From NCBI GenBank assembly GCA_003488525.1, contig DNLG01000121.1, positions 23,169 through 33,246 of the forward strand: a stretch of DNA of 10,078 bases, read 5' to 3'. The stretch is from Bacteroidota bacterium. Its GTDB lineage: Bacteria > Bacteroidota > Ignavibacteria > Kapaibacteriales > Kapaibacteriaceae. The notes under the pieces are model-generated. The model saw only the letters and a program-made list of their open reading frames with translations. It searched no databases and had not been told where the DNA came from. The number at the start of each line of letters is the position of its first letter. The stretch's first letter is position 1. Positions 1 to 7,309 of this stretch are shown here, one piece after another. The translations under genes and the position numbers were made by a program.

Positions 1-703
1 GCACACGAAGGGATGTGTTGTTCTGCCGCCGAGCCATGTCGACGATCCACGCACCCGTCAGGAGTGATCCGATCTGGCCGCGCAAGAGCTGCTCATCAAG
101 TTGTCGAGACCGGTCGCGGATGGCATTCGGCGACGATATCATGAGACTCCAAATGCTTTCAGCAAGGGAATCATTGAGGTCGCCGGAGACCGGAAGGCGC
201 TGGTAGAGCCTGCTTCCATTGAGCCACAGCAGCGGGAGGACGCGTTTGATCACATTGTGAGGGTCAGAAACACAGAGTCCGCCGATCGGGAGTCCCGTTG
301 AGCGTCGCTCGTCGTAGACAAGAGCACGTGCGTTGACGAGCCACCTCAACGCACGATCGACACCATTTCCGTGTTCTTCCGGAATCACCTCAAACAGCGG
401 AGCGCTGTCAAACTCATCGAACCAATCGCCGCCGAGATGCACAACGTCGGGCCCGGACCCGGAATTGAAGGCGACCTGCAGTTTCGCCTTGCCGTCGGCC
501 CAGGAAAGTACCGTCTGTTGAACGTCGATGGTTGGGTTCTGCCGTTCAAATGCCTCGACAAGTGCATCCAGTGCGGTTCGCTGTGCCGGTTCCGACCAGA
601 AGTGCCAGAACGTCACCACCTGGCGGTCGTCTTTCGATGCACACCCGATCATGATCATGCACCAGGCACATATCAGCACGATCCAGCGCATGGATGAGGT
701 CAT
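1..703 (-). CDS. Extracellular solute-binding lipoprotein, family 1 (partial, C-terminus off the left edge)
   Basis: Reading the minus strand from the ATG at 703-701 gives 234 uninterrupted codons to the window edge with no stop, so the gene is 3'-truncated by the window. The N-terminus is a lipoprotein signal: a short start with Arg6, a hydrophobic stretch at about residues 7-19, then M-I-G-C with Cys21 as the predicted lipidated residue (Met at -3 is slightly atypical). Residues 29-95 match the first lobe of family 1 sugar-type binding proteins: VTFWHFWSEP (30-39), an amphipathic helix ending in AFERQNP (51-57), then GPDVVHLGGDWF (84-95). A later LTGAW motif resembles the family's G-x-W segment. 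The stretch between them looks shorter than usual, and the family's central Tyr-Tyr-Asn/Pro-x-Thr-Trp region is not evident. The ATG overlaps the TGA of the PBP2 gene as ATGA, and no Shine-Dalgarno sequence is seen, so translation is probably coupled. No permease or ATPase gene is visible. The ligand is unknown; family assignment is fairly sure, transport function is inferred. Confidence 0.85.
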   Translation of the reverse strand, partial: MTSSMRWIVLICAWCMIMIGCASKDDRQVVTFWHFWSEPAQRTALDALVEAFERQNPTIDVQQTVLSWADGKAKLQVAFNSGSGPDVVHLGGDWFDEFDSAPLFEVIPEEHGNGVDRALRWLVNARALVYDERRSTGLPIGGLCVSDPHNVIKRVLPLLWLNGSRLYQRLPVSGDLNDSLAESIWSLMISSPNAIRDRSRQLDEQLLRGQIGSLLTGAWIVDMARRQNNTSLRV

Positions 704-2673
704 CGCACGAGCTGTTGTGTTGTGGCAACCGCAGTCGTATCAGATGGCTTGCGTGCTACAACCTTTGGCGACTCTAGACGTGCAAATGGTCCCTCCTGTG
801 TGGGCTGGGAATCCGGTGTCGCACGCTGCTGGCGCTGCGGTGTGACGCCGGGCTTGACGCGCCATGTGGAATCACGGGCGACATCGGCGGGCCAGCGGCG
901 ATTCAAGTACAGGTCGAGCAGCTTCTGCGCAATCGGCACGGCAAACTGCGCGCCGAAGCCCTTGCCCTCACCGGTGACGACCATTGCGATCTTCGGATTG
1001 TTCATCGGAGCAAAGCAGATGAACCATGACTGATCCTGCTTGCCCCCTGAGGTTTGTGCCGTACCAGTTTTTCCGCAGACATCCTGGCCGGGAATGTCCG
1101 CACCGCGAGCCGTGCCGCTGCTGACAACCAGGCGCATGGCCTTCTTCACGATGTCGAAGTACTCGGTGTTGATGGGAATCCTACGTGTCTCGTACGCCAC
1201 AAGATTCTTTCGCTGGAGCGTTTTACTGTAGATAGCCCGCACGGCATGGGGCTGATTCCATGTTCCACCATTGGCGATCGCTGCCGTGTAGGCGGCCAGC
1301 TGCAGGGGTGTGACGTTCACCTCGCCCTGCCCAATGCCCCAGTTCATCAGGGCATACTGCGTCCAGTTCTTCGCTCCGTAGACTCGATCCATGTATTGCT
1401 TTGACGGAAGAATACCGCGACCGTCTTCACCCGATGGAATGTCAACCTTCGTCCGGGCACCAAAACCGAACATTGCACCATACTTGGTGAACCGTTCGAC
1501 GCCCATCTTCAGTCCAAGCTGGTAGTAGAATGAGTTGCACGATACCTGAAGGGCATACGAGCAGTCGATCATCCCGTGCACACCGCCGTGGCAAAGTGCA
1601 AAGCGGTTGCCGTAGGTATAGCCCCCTGCACACATCAGCTTCGTCGTCGGTGTGATAACACCCTCCTGCAGGGCCATCAGCGTCATGAGCGGCTTCCAGG
1701 TCGAACCGGGGTGATACATCGAATTACTGGCACGATTGAGCATGGGGATGGATGGGTCGCTGGCCAATTCGTTGTAGTACGACCGCGCCGTCTTGCCGGT
1801 GAACTTCCGCAGGTCAAAGTCAGGCTTGCTGGCATAGCAAAGGATCTCACCCGTTGCAGGGTCTATTGCCACGACAGATCCGCGAGCACCGCTGAGGAGC
1901 TTTTCGGCAAGCTCCTGCAGGTCTGTATCGATCCCGAGGTAGAGATCGTCGCCCTCGAGTCCCGGCGTATCGCTCTTGCCGTCGTTGAAACTTGCGACCT
2001 TCTGTCCATTCTTGTTGACGGCGACAAACTGCAGACCCTTTTGACCGCGAATAGCGGCCTCGTAGGACTTTTCCAAGCCGGCCTTACCGGTGACGTCACC
2101 CGGCGCATAGGCGTTGCCAAGTTCCTTGAGTTCCCATTCAGCAACTTCGCGCGTGAAGCCAAGCAGGTGAGCCCCATTGCCATCAAACGCATAGAGCCTC
2201 TTCGGGTCGATGATCATGTCGACGCCCGGAAGCGAGTCGCGGAGTTCTTCAATTCGTGAAACAATATCAAACGAAACATCACGACCATACGACAGCTTCG
2301 TTGCTGCGAATTTGTTGTACCGCGCAGCCTTAAGCGCTTCGTTCCACAGCAGAGAGTCCGACACGCCCAGTATGGCGCCTAATCGCTCACAAGAGACGCG
2401 CGTGAATTCGTAGGGCGTGATCGTGATCGAAAAGCCCGGGGCGTTCTGTACGATGGCACGACCGTTACGGTCGAAGATCATTCCACGAAATGGCTCGGTT
2501 GCTATCTGTTTGATCGCCTGTGCCTCGGCCTTAAGCCGGTAGCGATTCCCCTGAATGATCTGCAGCCAGGCCAGGCGTCCGGCAAAGATCAGGCATATGG
2601 CAAGGACGGCGTAGCGAAAGATATGATATCGCTCTTCGGAGGCAAACGACCGGTCCTGATGCTTGAAACTCAT
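700..2673 (-). CDS. mrdA: Penicillin-binding protein 2, peptidoglycan transpeptidase
   Basis: A complete class B penicillin-binding protein of 657 residues, normal for PBP2, which cross-links peptidoglycan in the periplasm during cell elongation, normally with RodA. One N-terminal membrane anchor spans about residues 21-40. The dimerisation/pedestal domain follows, with FRGMIFDRNGR (62-72), AHLLGF (168-173) and PGDVTGKAGLEKSYE (191-205). The transpeptidase domain begins near GSVVAIDPATGEIL (265-278) and has all three active-site motifs: STWK (Ser324 nucleophile, Lys327), SCN (378-380) and KTG (535-537), plus GQGEVNVTPLQLA (448-460). The last 60 or so residues are a low-complexity tail rich in Pro, Gln and Thr. 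Cys348, Cys361, His362, His366 and Cys371 cluster near the active site. I chose the ATG at 2673 rather than an in-frame start at 2736 because GGAG lies 7 bases upstream, the ATGA overlap with the previous gene fits, and the extra residues match nothing. Odd context: neighbours are Wzz- and Wzy-like genes, not mreCD/rodA. It could be a second PBP2 paralogue. Confidence 0.95.
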   Translation of the reverse strand: MSFKHQDRSFASEERYHIFRYAVLAICLIFAGRLAWLQIIQGNRYRLKAEAQAIKQIATEPFRGMIFDRNGRAIVQNAPGFSITITPYEFTRVSCERLGAILGVSDSLLWNEALKAARYNKFAATKLSYGRDVSFDIVSRIEELRDSLPGVDMIIDPKRLYAFDGNGAHLLGFTREVAEWELKELGNAYAPGDVTGKAGLEKSYEAAIRGQKGLQFVAVNKNGQKVASFNDGKSDTPGLEGDDLYLGIDTDLQELAEKLLSGARGSVVAIDPATGEILCYASKPDFDLRKFTGKTARSYYNELASDPSIPMLNRASNSMYHPGSTWKPLMTLMALQEGVITPTTKLMCAGGYTYGNRFALCHGGVHGMIDCSYALQVSCNSFYYQLGLKMGVERFTKYGAMFGFGARTKVDIPSGEDGRGILPSKQYMDRVYGAKNWTQYALMNWGIGQGEVNVTPLQLAAYTAAIANGGTWNQPHAVRAIYSKTLQRKNLVAYETRRIPINTEYFDIVKKAMRLVVSSGTARGADIPGQDVCGKTGTAQTSGGKQDQSWFICFAPMNNPKIAMVVTGEGKGFGAQFAVPIAQKLLDLYLNRRWPADVARDSTWRVKPGVTPQRQQRATPDSQPTQEGPFARLESPKVVARKPSDTTAVATTQQLVR

Positions 2674-4034
2674 CGGGTCACTCCGGCGGAAACGTTCTCG
2701 GTTGGGGGCTGCGTCGATGGCAACAGTCCCTCGCAAATGGCAATGGAAGCGAACATGAAGGCAAAGAGGGCATTTCCGTGACGCTGATCAAACATGCCCG
2801 ACATGAAGATCACCGCCAGCATGGCAGGGTAGTAAACGAACGTTCCAACGGCAAGGGCCCGAAGACGGACATCGACATCGGGCGCACGTGAGCGCCAGGC
2901 AACGCGCAGACTGCGATAGGCAAAGATCACGATCACGGCGAACATCAGCAGCGCCGTCGGCAGGCCAAGCTTATGGATGAGACCAACGTAGCCGATGTGG
3001 ACGTACGATGTGATGTGGTGCGCCTGATCGATCGGTGCCCAGGTCACAAAAGTTGCTCGCAGTCCACTTCCTCCCAAGGGGGCTTGGCGGACCTTTCGCA
3101 GTACGTCGTTAACCTCAATGACGCGCGTTTCAAACGAACGGTCACCGCCGGAAAGCTGCGTAGACGAGGCGAAACGCGTCTTGACCATCGCAACGATCAC
3201 GCCGGTGATTCGCGGATTGTAGGCATAGGCAGCGGCGAAGGCCACCACTCCGATAACGGCCAGTCGTGCGATCATGCGAAGGTTGTCGCGATACCGCAGA
3301 AAGAGCATCGATAGTGTGATGCAGGCCACGGCAAACACCCAGATCGTACGCGTGAACGTTAGTGCGAGTGCCGCGAGGTTGGCCATAGCGATCAGGAATG
3401 ACAGGATCTTGGTTCTGCGTTCCTCGGCCGTGACGGCAAGGATCAGCGAGATACATACGGCCAGCAGAAAGAACGGTCCCAATAGGGTAGAACGCGAAGC
3501 CACGATCTGATAAGCGTAAACAAGATTCTCCGCCAGACGGTTTTTGAAGTTCAACGCACTCTGCACGGACATGATCAGGCTGATTGCGCCAATGATGCTG
3601 ACAAACTGCTTGAGTGAGGGCAGATCCTTACCGAATTCTTCGCGAAGAGGGAAGTAATACAGCATAAGAATGAAGTATGACCAGTCAACGGTCCACCCAA
3701 AGATCTCGATATCATTCGCCAGCGCGATACCAACGTTCAGCACCGCCACGGCAATGAAGGTCACCAGCAGGAAGTCCGCCCACGACCTAAGCAGTGGCCT
3801 TGAGCCCGAGGCTACATGCCAGGAAAACCATATTGCAATACTCGACAACAGCAGGCCGCCAGTGATAGCCTCGGAAGCAGTCAGCCCCTGGCCGGTGTCC
3901 GACGCGAAGAATGGGACCGTTGCCATGAACAGTCCGAGCCATATCCTTGGTCGGGCCATGAGCAGTGCCACGAGGCCAACGGCCGCGGCAAGAGCCGGAA
4001 TGACAACGACCGGCAGAAGTGTGCCGTCAAGCAC
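2670..4034 (-). CDS. O-antigen ligase/polymerase-like (Wzy/WaaL type) membrane protein
   Basis: A 454-residue polytopic inner-membrane protein with roughly ten or more hydrophobic segments, starting at about residues 7-26 and ending near 424-438. Features of the O-antigen ligase/Wzy_C family are visible: a TFTRTIW segment (226-232) at the start of a membrane helix, then a long hydrophilic loop with SFETRVIEVNDVL (300-312), PLGGSGL (319-325), and a His pair (339-340) leading into YVHIGYVGLIHKLG (344-357). This family joins or polymerises undecaprenyl-linked glycans on the periplasmic face. The adjacent Wzz-type gene favours polymerase, but ligase cannot be excluded. RodA/FtsW (SEDS) signatures are absent. 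I chose the GTG at 4034 because GGAGAGG (4038-4044) sits just upstream; an upstream in-frame GTG at 4052 would add six residues and is possible. The gene overlaps the Wzz-like stop by 8 bases and the PBP2 start by 4, so it is the second gene of a coupled operon. The glycan substrate is unknown. Confidence 0.82.
   Translation of the reverse strand: MLDGTLLPVVVIPALAAAVGLVALLMARPRIWLGLFMATVPFFASDTGQGLTASEAITGGLLLSSIAIWFSWHVASGSRPLLRSWADFLLVTFIAVAVLNVGIALANDIEIFGWTVDWSYFILMLYYFPLREEFGKDLPSLKQFVSIIGAISLIMSVQSALNFKNRLAENLVYAYQIVASRSTLLGPFFLLAVCISLILAVTAEERRTKILSFLIAMANLAALALTFTRTIWVFAVACITLSMLFLRYRDNLRMIARLAVIGVVAFAAAYAYNPRITGVIVAMVKTRFASSTQLSGGDRSFETRVIEVNDVLRKVRQAPLGGSGLRATFVTWAPIDQAHHITSYVHIGYVGLIHKLGLPTALLMFAVIVIFAYRSLRVAWRSRAPDVDVRLRALAVGTFVYYPAMLAVIFMSGMFDQRHGNALFAFMFASIAICEGLLPSTQPPTENVSAGVTR
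2681..2684 (-). promoter_or_regulatory. Ribosome binding site of the PBP2 gene
   Basis: GGAG on the minus strand is 7 bases upstream of the ATG at 2673, inside the end of the Wzy-like gene. It supports the shorter PBP2 start and suggests re-initiation at the ATGA overlap. Confidence 0.6.
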
Positions 4035-5163
4035 GGGCCTCTCCGGGAGCACTCATGGTGAGCTTCCACGCACGCCCAAGGAGCAGGGCAATGAGCATTG
4101 TCACGAACATCCCGACGCCGGCACCAAGAGCGATCACCATGCGACGCGGCTTATCCTTTTCTTCGGCAGGTATCGGTTCATCAACAACCAGCAGGACCGG
4201 TGCGGTCTTGTTCATGTCCAGCCGGGCCTGCTCGAGTGATGGCAGGAGAAATGCCTTCAGCTTGGTGAACGCTTCGAACTCGGCATACATGCGCAGATAC
4301 TCGGCGCCGATTCCGGCAGCATCGCTCAGAGCAAAGTTCCCCGCGAAACCCGGTTTTGTCTGGGCCTCTTCGTACTGCGTCTTCAGGCGTTCAACAATGG
4401 CGGCGGCATTGCGCACCTGAGGATCGCTCTTTCCGTAATTCTGTTCGAGAATGCCAAGAACGGTCTCCTGTTTGAGAAGCTCACCCTTTACCTCTGCCAG
4501 GGCCTTTGCCGATGCCGATGCCTGATCAAGGGGCGAGTACACCCGGTACTGACGGGAATACTGACTCAGAGAATCCGTCAGAGCGCTGAGCGTGGAGTCC
4601 ATCATGCCGACACGCGTCTCAAGGTAGGCGGCATTCTTGGTCGCCTCCGTCCGGGCGATGCGGTTGGCGATCTCGTTGACATGGGAGACGAAATGCGTAC
4701 ACATGGTGACGGCCTTTTGGGGATCCTTGCTCCACATGCTGATCTCGTAATTACCCTCGGCGTGCAGGTTCACCTCCATGTTGTCTTCGAACTCGTCGCG
4801 AACATCATCCATGGGCTTGCCCGCCAGGCCATACTCACTGCGCAGATCGAACTGCGAGATCATCGAATCGCGAATGGTGCGCGAAAACAGTAATGCAATG
4901 AGCTCGTAACTCTCACCCGACTTGCCACCAAGCTTGGAAAGTCCGATGTCCTTGAGCGTAGAAGAGATGCCTCCAAGGGCGCCACCTAGTCCGCCCACGT
5001 CAGACGACGGAGGTACGCAGTTAACGGTCGACTTATAGTAGGGCGGAAGCGAGTACGCGTAGAGATATCCAACGATCGCGGCCACTGCGGCCAAGCCGAT
5101 GATAAGCCATTTGAAACGCAGCAGATAGCGCAGAACGTCAGCCGTCGGAAACGTGTCGGTCAT
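4027..5163 (-). CDS. Wzz-type chain-length determinant / polysaccharide co-polymerase
   Basis: A 378-residue protein with the two-membrane-segment layout of polysaccharide co-polymerases: a cytoplasmic N-terminus, membrane helix 1 at about 18-37, a large periplasmic domain, and helix 2 at about 342-363. Just before helix 2 is VVDEPIPAEEKDKPRR (326-341), which matches the Pro-rich, Lys/Arg-ending motif of the Wzz family. The periplasmic region has helical, coiled-coil-like stretches at about 160-245 and 253-320. A Gly-rich segment (57-80) follows the early beta region. There is no C-terminal ATPase or tyrosine-kinase domain, so this is a Wzz-like rather than a Wzc-like protein. Such proteins form ring oligomers that set glycan chain length with a Wzy polymerase, and the next gene encodes a Wzy-like protein. 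The ATG at 5163 has no Shine-Dalgarno sequence but lies 29 bases after a TAnnTTTG element, so it heads the four-gene operon. Confidence 0.88.
   Translation of the reverse strand: MTDTFPTADVLRYLLRFKWLIIGLAAVAAIVGYLYAYSLPPYYKSTVNCVPPSSDVGGLGGALGGISSTLKDIGLSKLGGKSGESYELIALLFSRTIRDSMISQFDLRSEYGLAGKPMDDVRDEFEDNMEVNLHAEGNYEISMWSKDPQKAVTMCTHFVSHVNEIANRIARTEATKNAAYLETRVGMMDSTLSALTDSLSQYSRQYRVYSPLDQASASAKALAEVKGELLKQETVLGILEQNYGKSDPQVRNAAAIVERLKTQYEEAQTKPGFAGNFALSDAAGIGAEYLRMYAEFEAFTKLKAFLLPSLEQARLDMNKTAPVLLVVDEPIPAEEKDKPRRMVIALGAGVGMFVTMLIALLLGRAWKLTMSAPGEARA
4038..4044 (-). promoter_or_regulatory. Ribosome binding site deciding the GTG start of the Wzy-like gene
   Basis: The minus strand reads GGAGAGG followed by CCC and then GTG at 4034. 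The GGAG core is 6 bases from that GTG. It lies inside the last codons of the Wzz-like gene and supports the 4034 start over the upstream GTG at 4052. Confidence 0.6.
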
Positions 5164-5192
5164 AGAGCGGGCAGAAGGGGTTAGAAGTTCGG

Positions 5193-5200
5193 CAAAGTTA
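5193..5200 (-). promoter_or_regulatory. Bacteroidota-type -7 promoter element of the Wzz/Wzy/PBP2 operon
   Basis: The minus strand reads TAACTTTG, a full match to the TAnnTTTG -7 element used by the primary sigma factor of Bacteroidota. It is followed by CCG, exactly as in the element before queA. A possible -33 TTTG lies at 5219-5216, only 15 bases upstream, which is shorter than the usual spacing. The implied leader to the ATG at 5163 is roughly 20-25 bases. Context supports it: this is the only gap before the four coupled genes. Confidence 0.6.
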
Positions 5201-5201
5201 C

Positions 5202-5216
5202 GACGCCGCCGGCGTC
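5202..5216. repeat. Perfect 6+3+6 inverted repeat in the promoter region of the polysaccharide/PBP2 operon
   Basis: GACGCC, a 3-base centre, and GGCGTC form a perfect inverted repeat in the gap between the uvrB stop and the Wzz-like start. It fills the spacer directly upstream of the -7 element, which suits an operator for a dimeric regulator. The alternative is a small GC-rich hairpin at the uvrB 3' end. No T-run follows on the minus strand, so a classical intrinsic terminator is unlikely. Confidence 0.45.
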
Positions 5217-5230
5217 AAACGCGTGTGCCA

Positions 5231-7261
5231 TCAGGCATCTGCCACATCCCGCAGTCGCTGGATCTGATCACGCAGATCGGCCGCCCTCTCGAAATCGAGA
5301 TCCCGCGCCGCGGCCTTCATTTCGACGAACATCTGATCGATTGCCGCTTGCCGCTCTTCTGCCGGCAGGTAGCCGATAAGGGGCTCTGCAGCGGCCCTCA
5401 AAGGAGCCTTCACCTTTTCGGCACTCTTCTGGGCTCGCGAGGCCTGGATGTCGGCCACGCTGGTCGACTCAAGGATCTCTGCCAGTGATTTAAAGACCGT
5501 TCGGGGTTCGATGCCATGCTCGACATTATACGCGTGCTGCAGCTCACGGCGGCGGTTGGTTTCATCGATTACTGCCCGCATCGACCGTGTGATCGTATCG
5601 GCGTAGAAGATCACCAGGCCGTCGACGTTACGCGCCGTCCTGCCGGCAGTTTGCATGAGCGAGCGTTCACTGCGCAGGAATCCTTCGCGGTCAGCGTCAA
5701 GGATCGCCACGAGTGACACCTCCGGAAGGTCTAGGCCCTCTCTGAGGAGGTTTACCCCGACAAGCACGTCGAAATGTCCGAGGCGAAGGTTGCGGATGAT
5801 CTCCACGCGTTCCAGCGAGTCGACATCGCTGTGGATATACGTCACACGGATCGAGAGATTTGCCAGATAGTCTGTCAGATCCTCGGCCATCCTCTTCGTC
5901 AATGTCGTCACCAGCACACGTTCGCTTTTGGCTACGCGATTTCGAATCTCACCGACAAGGTCATCGATCTGATTATGCACGGGGCGAATGTCGATCTTTG
6001 GATCCAGCAGACCGGTCGGACGGATGATCTGCTCGGTCACCACACCCATGCTCTTTTCGAGCTCGTAATCGCCCGGTGTGGCCGAAACGTAGATGGCCTG
6101 GTGAATGTGGGCCTCGAACTCTTCAAATCTCAGTGGACGATTTTCCAATGCGCTCGGCAGACGAAAGCCATGCTCGACAAGCGTCATCTTGCGCTGCCGG
6201 TCACCGTTATACATGGCCCGCAGCTGCGGTATGGTGGCATGACTCTCGTCGATCACCAGCAGGAAATCCTCCGGGAAGTAATCCATAAGACAGTTCGGTG
6301 CATCGCCCGGCTTGCGCCCGGACAGATGCATCGAGTAGTTCTCGATACCGGAGCAATAGCCAACCTCTTTCATCATTTCCAGATCGTAGAGCGTCCGCTG
6401 TTCCAGTCGTTGCGCCTCAAGCCCCTTATCAAGCTCGCGGAGTTCTCCGAGTCGCGAAACGAGCTCATCTTTGATGTCGACCATTGCCCGTGAAAGCTGT
6501 GACTGCGAGGTGACGAAAAGTCGTGCGGGGTAGAGAAGGATACTCTCGGCACGCTCGATCAACCGTCCATCCCGTCGGTCGATCCACGAAACCTTCTCGA
6601 TCACATCGTCGAAGATCTCCACGCGTAGCGCACGGGTATCTTCGCCGGCTGGCACGATATCCACCACATCGCCACGCACCCGGAAGGTGCCTCGCACGAA
6701 TTCGAAGTCGTTCCGGGAATAGTGGATGTCATTCAGTCGATACAGCAGTCGCTGACGGCTGATCTCCATGCCTTCCTTGAGCAGGAGAAGCTGCTCTTTG
6801 AAATCTGCCTTGGCACCAATGCCATAAATGCACGACACCGATGCAACCACGATCACGTCGCGTCGACCTTCCACGAGTGACGTGGTGGCCCGAAGTCGAA
6901 GCCTGTCGATCTCGTCGTTGATCGAAAAGTCCTTCTCAATAAACAGGTCCGTCTGCGGGACGTAGGCCTCGGGCTGGTAGTAATCGTAATACGAAATGAA
7001 GAACTCGACGGCGTTGTTCGGGAAGAACGCCTTGAACTCTCCGTAGAGCTGCGCCGCAAGGGTCTTGTTCGGTGATATGACGAGCGTCGGCCGCTGCACC
7101 TGAGTGATGACGTTCGAAACAGTGAACGTTTTTCCCGAGCCGGTCACGCCCAGGAGCGTCTGTTCACGTCGACCCGACTGAAGGCCATCAACGAGTTCGG
7201 CGATGGCCTTCGGCTGGTCGCCCGAGGGCAGATACTTCGTAACGAGTTCAAACGCTGACAT
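5231..7261 (-). CDS. uvrB: UvrABC excinuclease subunit B (damage-verification helicase)
   Basis: A complete UvrB of 676 residues, close to the roughly 673 of E. coli. In nucleotide excision repair UvrB receives damaged DNA from UvrA, verifies the lesion, and recruits UvrC for the incisions. Visible in order: Walker A GVTGSGKT (38-45, Lys44); the Tyr-rich beta-hairpin beginning [12 protein letters not shown] (91-102), which inserts between the DNA strands; the DESH Walker B box (338-341); VSATPG (392-397); [11 protein letters not shown] (452-462); [12 protein letters not shown] (502-513); QTAGRTARN (537-545, with arginine fingers Arg541 and Arg544); and a C-terminal UVR domain (about 644-671) that pairs with UvrC. 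The QTAGRTARN motif differs from the common QTIGRAARN at two non-catalytic positions. The ATG at 7261 lacks a Shine-Dalgarno sequence. No clear LexA-type box is seen upstream. The gene is divergent from the GT39-like gene and is followed after 67 bases by the Wzz-led operon. Confidence 0.99.
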   Translation of the reverse strand: MSAFELVTKYLPSGDQPKAIAELVDGLQSGRREQTLLGVTGSGKTFTVSNVITQVQRPTLVISPNKTLAAQLYGEFKAFFPNNAVEFFISYYDYYQPEAYVPQTDLFIEKDFSINDEIDRLRLRATTSLVEGRRDVIVVASVSCIYGIGAKADFKEQLLLLKEGMEISRQRLLYRLNDIHYSRNDFEFVRGTFRVRGDVVDIVPAGEDTRALRVEIFDDVIEKVSWIDRRDGRLIERAESILLYPARLFVTSQSQLSRAMVDIKDELVSRLGELRELDKGLEAQRLEQRTLYDLEMMKEVGYCSGIENYSMHLSGRKPGDAPNCLMDYFPEDFLLVIDESHATIPQLRAMYNGDRQRKMTLVEHGFRLPSALENRPLRFEEFEAHIHQAIYVSATPGDYELEKSMGVVTEQIIRPTGLLDPKIDIRPVHNQIDDLVGEIRNRVAKSERVLVTTLTKRMAEDLTDYLANLSIRVTYIHSDVDSLERVEIIRNLRLGHFDVLVGVNLLREGLDLPEVSLVAILDADREGFLRSERSLMQTAGRTARNVDGLVIFYADTITRSMRAVIDETNRRRELQHAYNVEHGIEPRTVFKSLAEILESTSVADIQASRAQKSAEKVKAPLRAAAEPLIGYLPAEERQAAIDQMFVEMKAAARDLDFERAADLRDQIQRLRDVADA

Positions 7262-7295
7262 GGTAACAAGCGGTGTTGGGAGGTGACCGGGACTG

Positions 7296-7303
7296 CGAAC
7301 GTA
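7296..7303 (-). promoter_or_regulatory. Possible weak -7 promoter element of uvrB
   Basis: The minus strand reads TACGTTCG, one mismatch from TAnnTTTG. It is 34 bases from the uvrB ATG, the same distance as the queA element from its ATG. No convincing -33 element is seen. The site lies in the 48-base divergent gap shared with the GT39-like gene, for which I could not find a matching plus-strand element. Confidence 0.3.
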
Positions 7304-7309
7304 CGGCCA

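Noticed and set aside
15..697. Several short plus-strand open frames at the left end (for example 371-697 and 15-206)
   Set aside because: They are opposite the solute-binding lipoprotein gene, which has a convincing lipobox and family motifs over its entire visible length.
1576..2259. 227-codon open frame on the plus strand inside the PBP2 gene
   Set aside because: Antisense shadow of a gene with all class B PBP motifs; no recognisable protein features.
2674..2736. N-terminal extension of PBP2 by 21 codons
   Set aside because: It would overlap the Wzy-like gene by 67 bases; the GGAG-supported ATG at 2673 with an ATGA overlap is better.
5202..5216. Intrinsic terminator for uvrB
   Set aside because: The stem is only 6 base pairs and is followed by GTAACTTTG rather than a T-run on the uvrB strand; it is kept as an inverted repeat instead.
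5774..6493. 239-codon open frame on the plus strand inside uvrB
   Set aside because: Antisense shadow of uvrB helicase motifs; rich in His, Gln and Arg without domain features and without a promoter or ribosome binding site.
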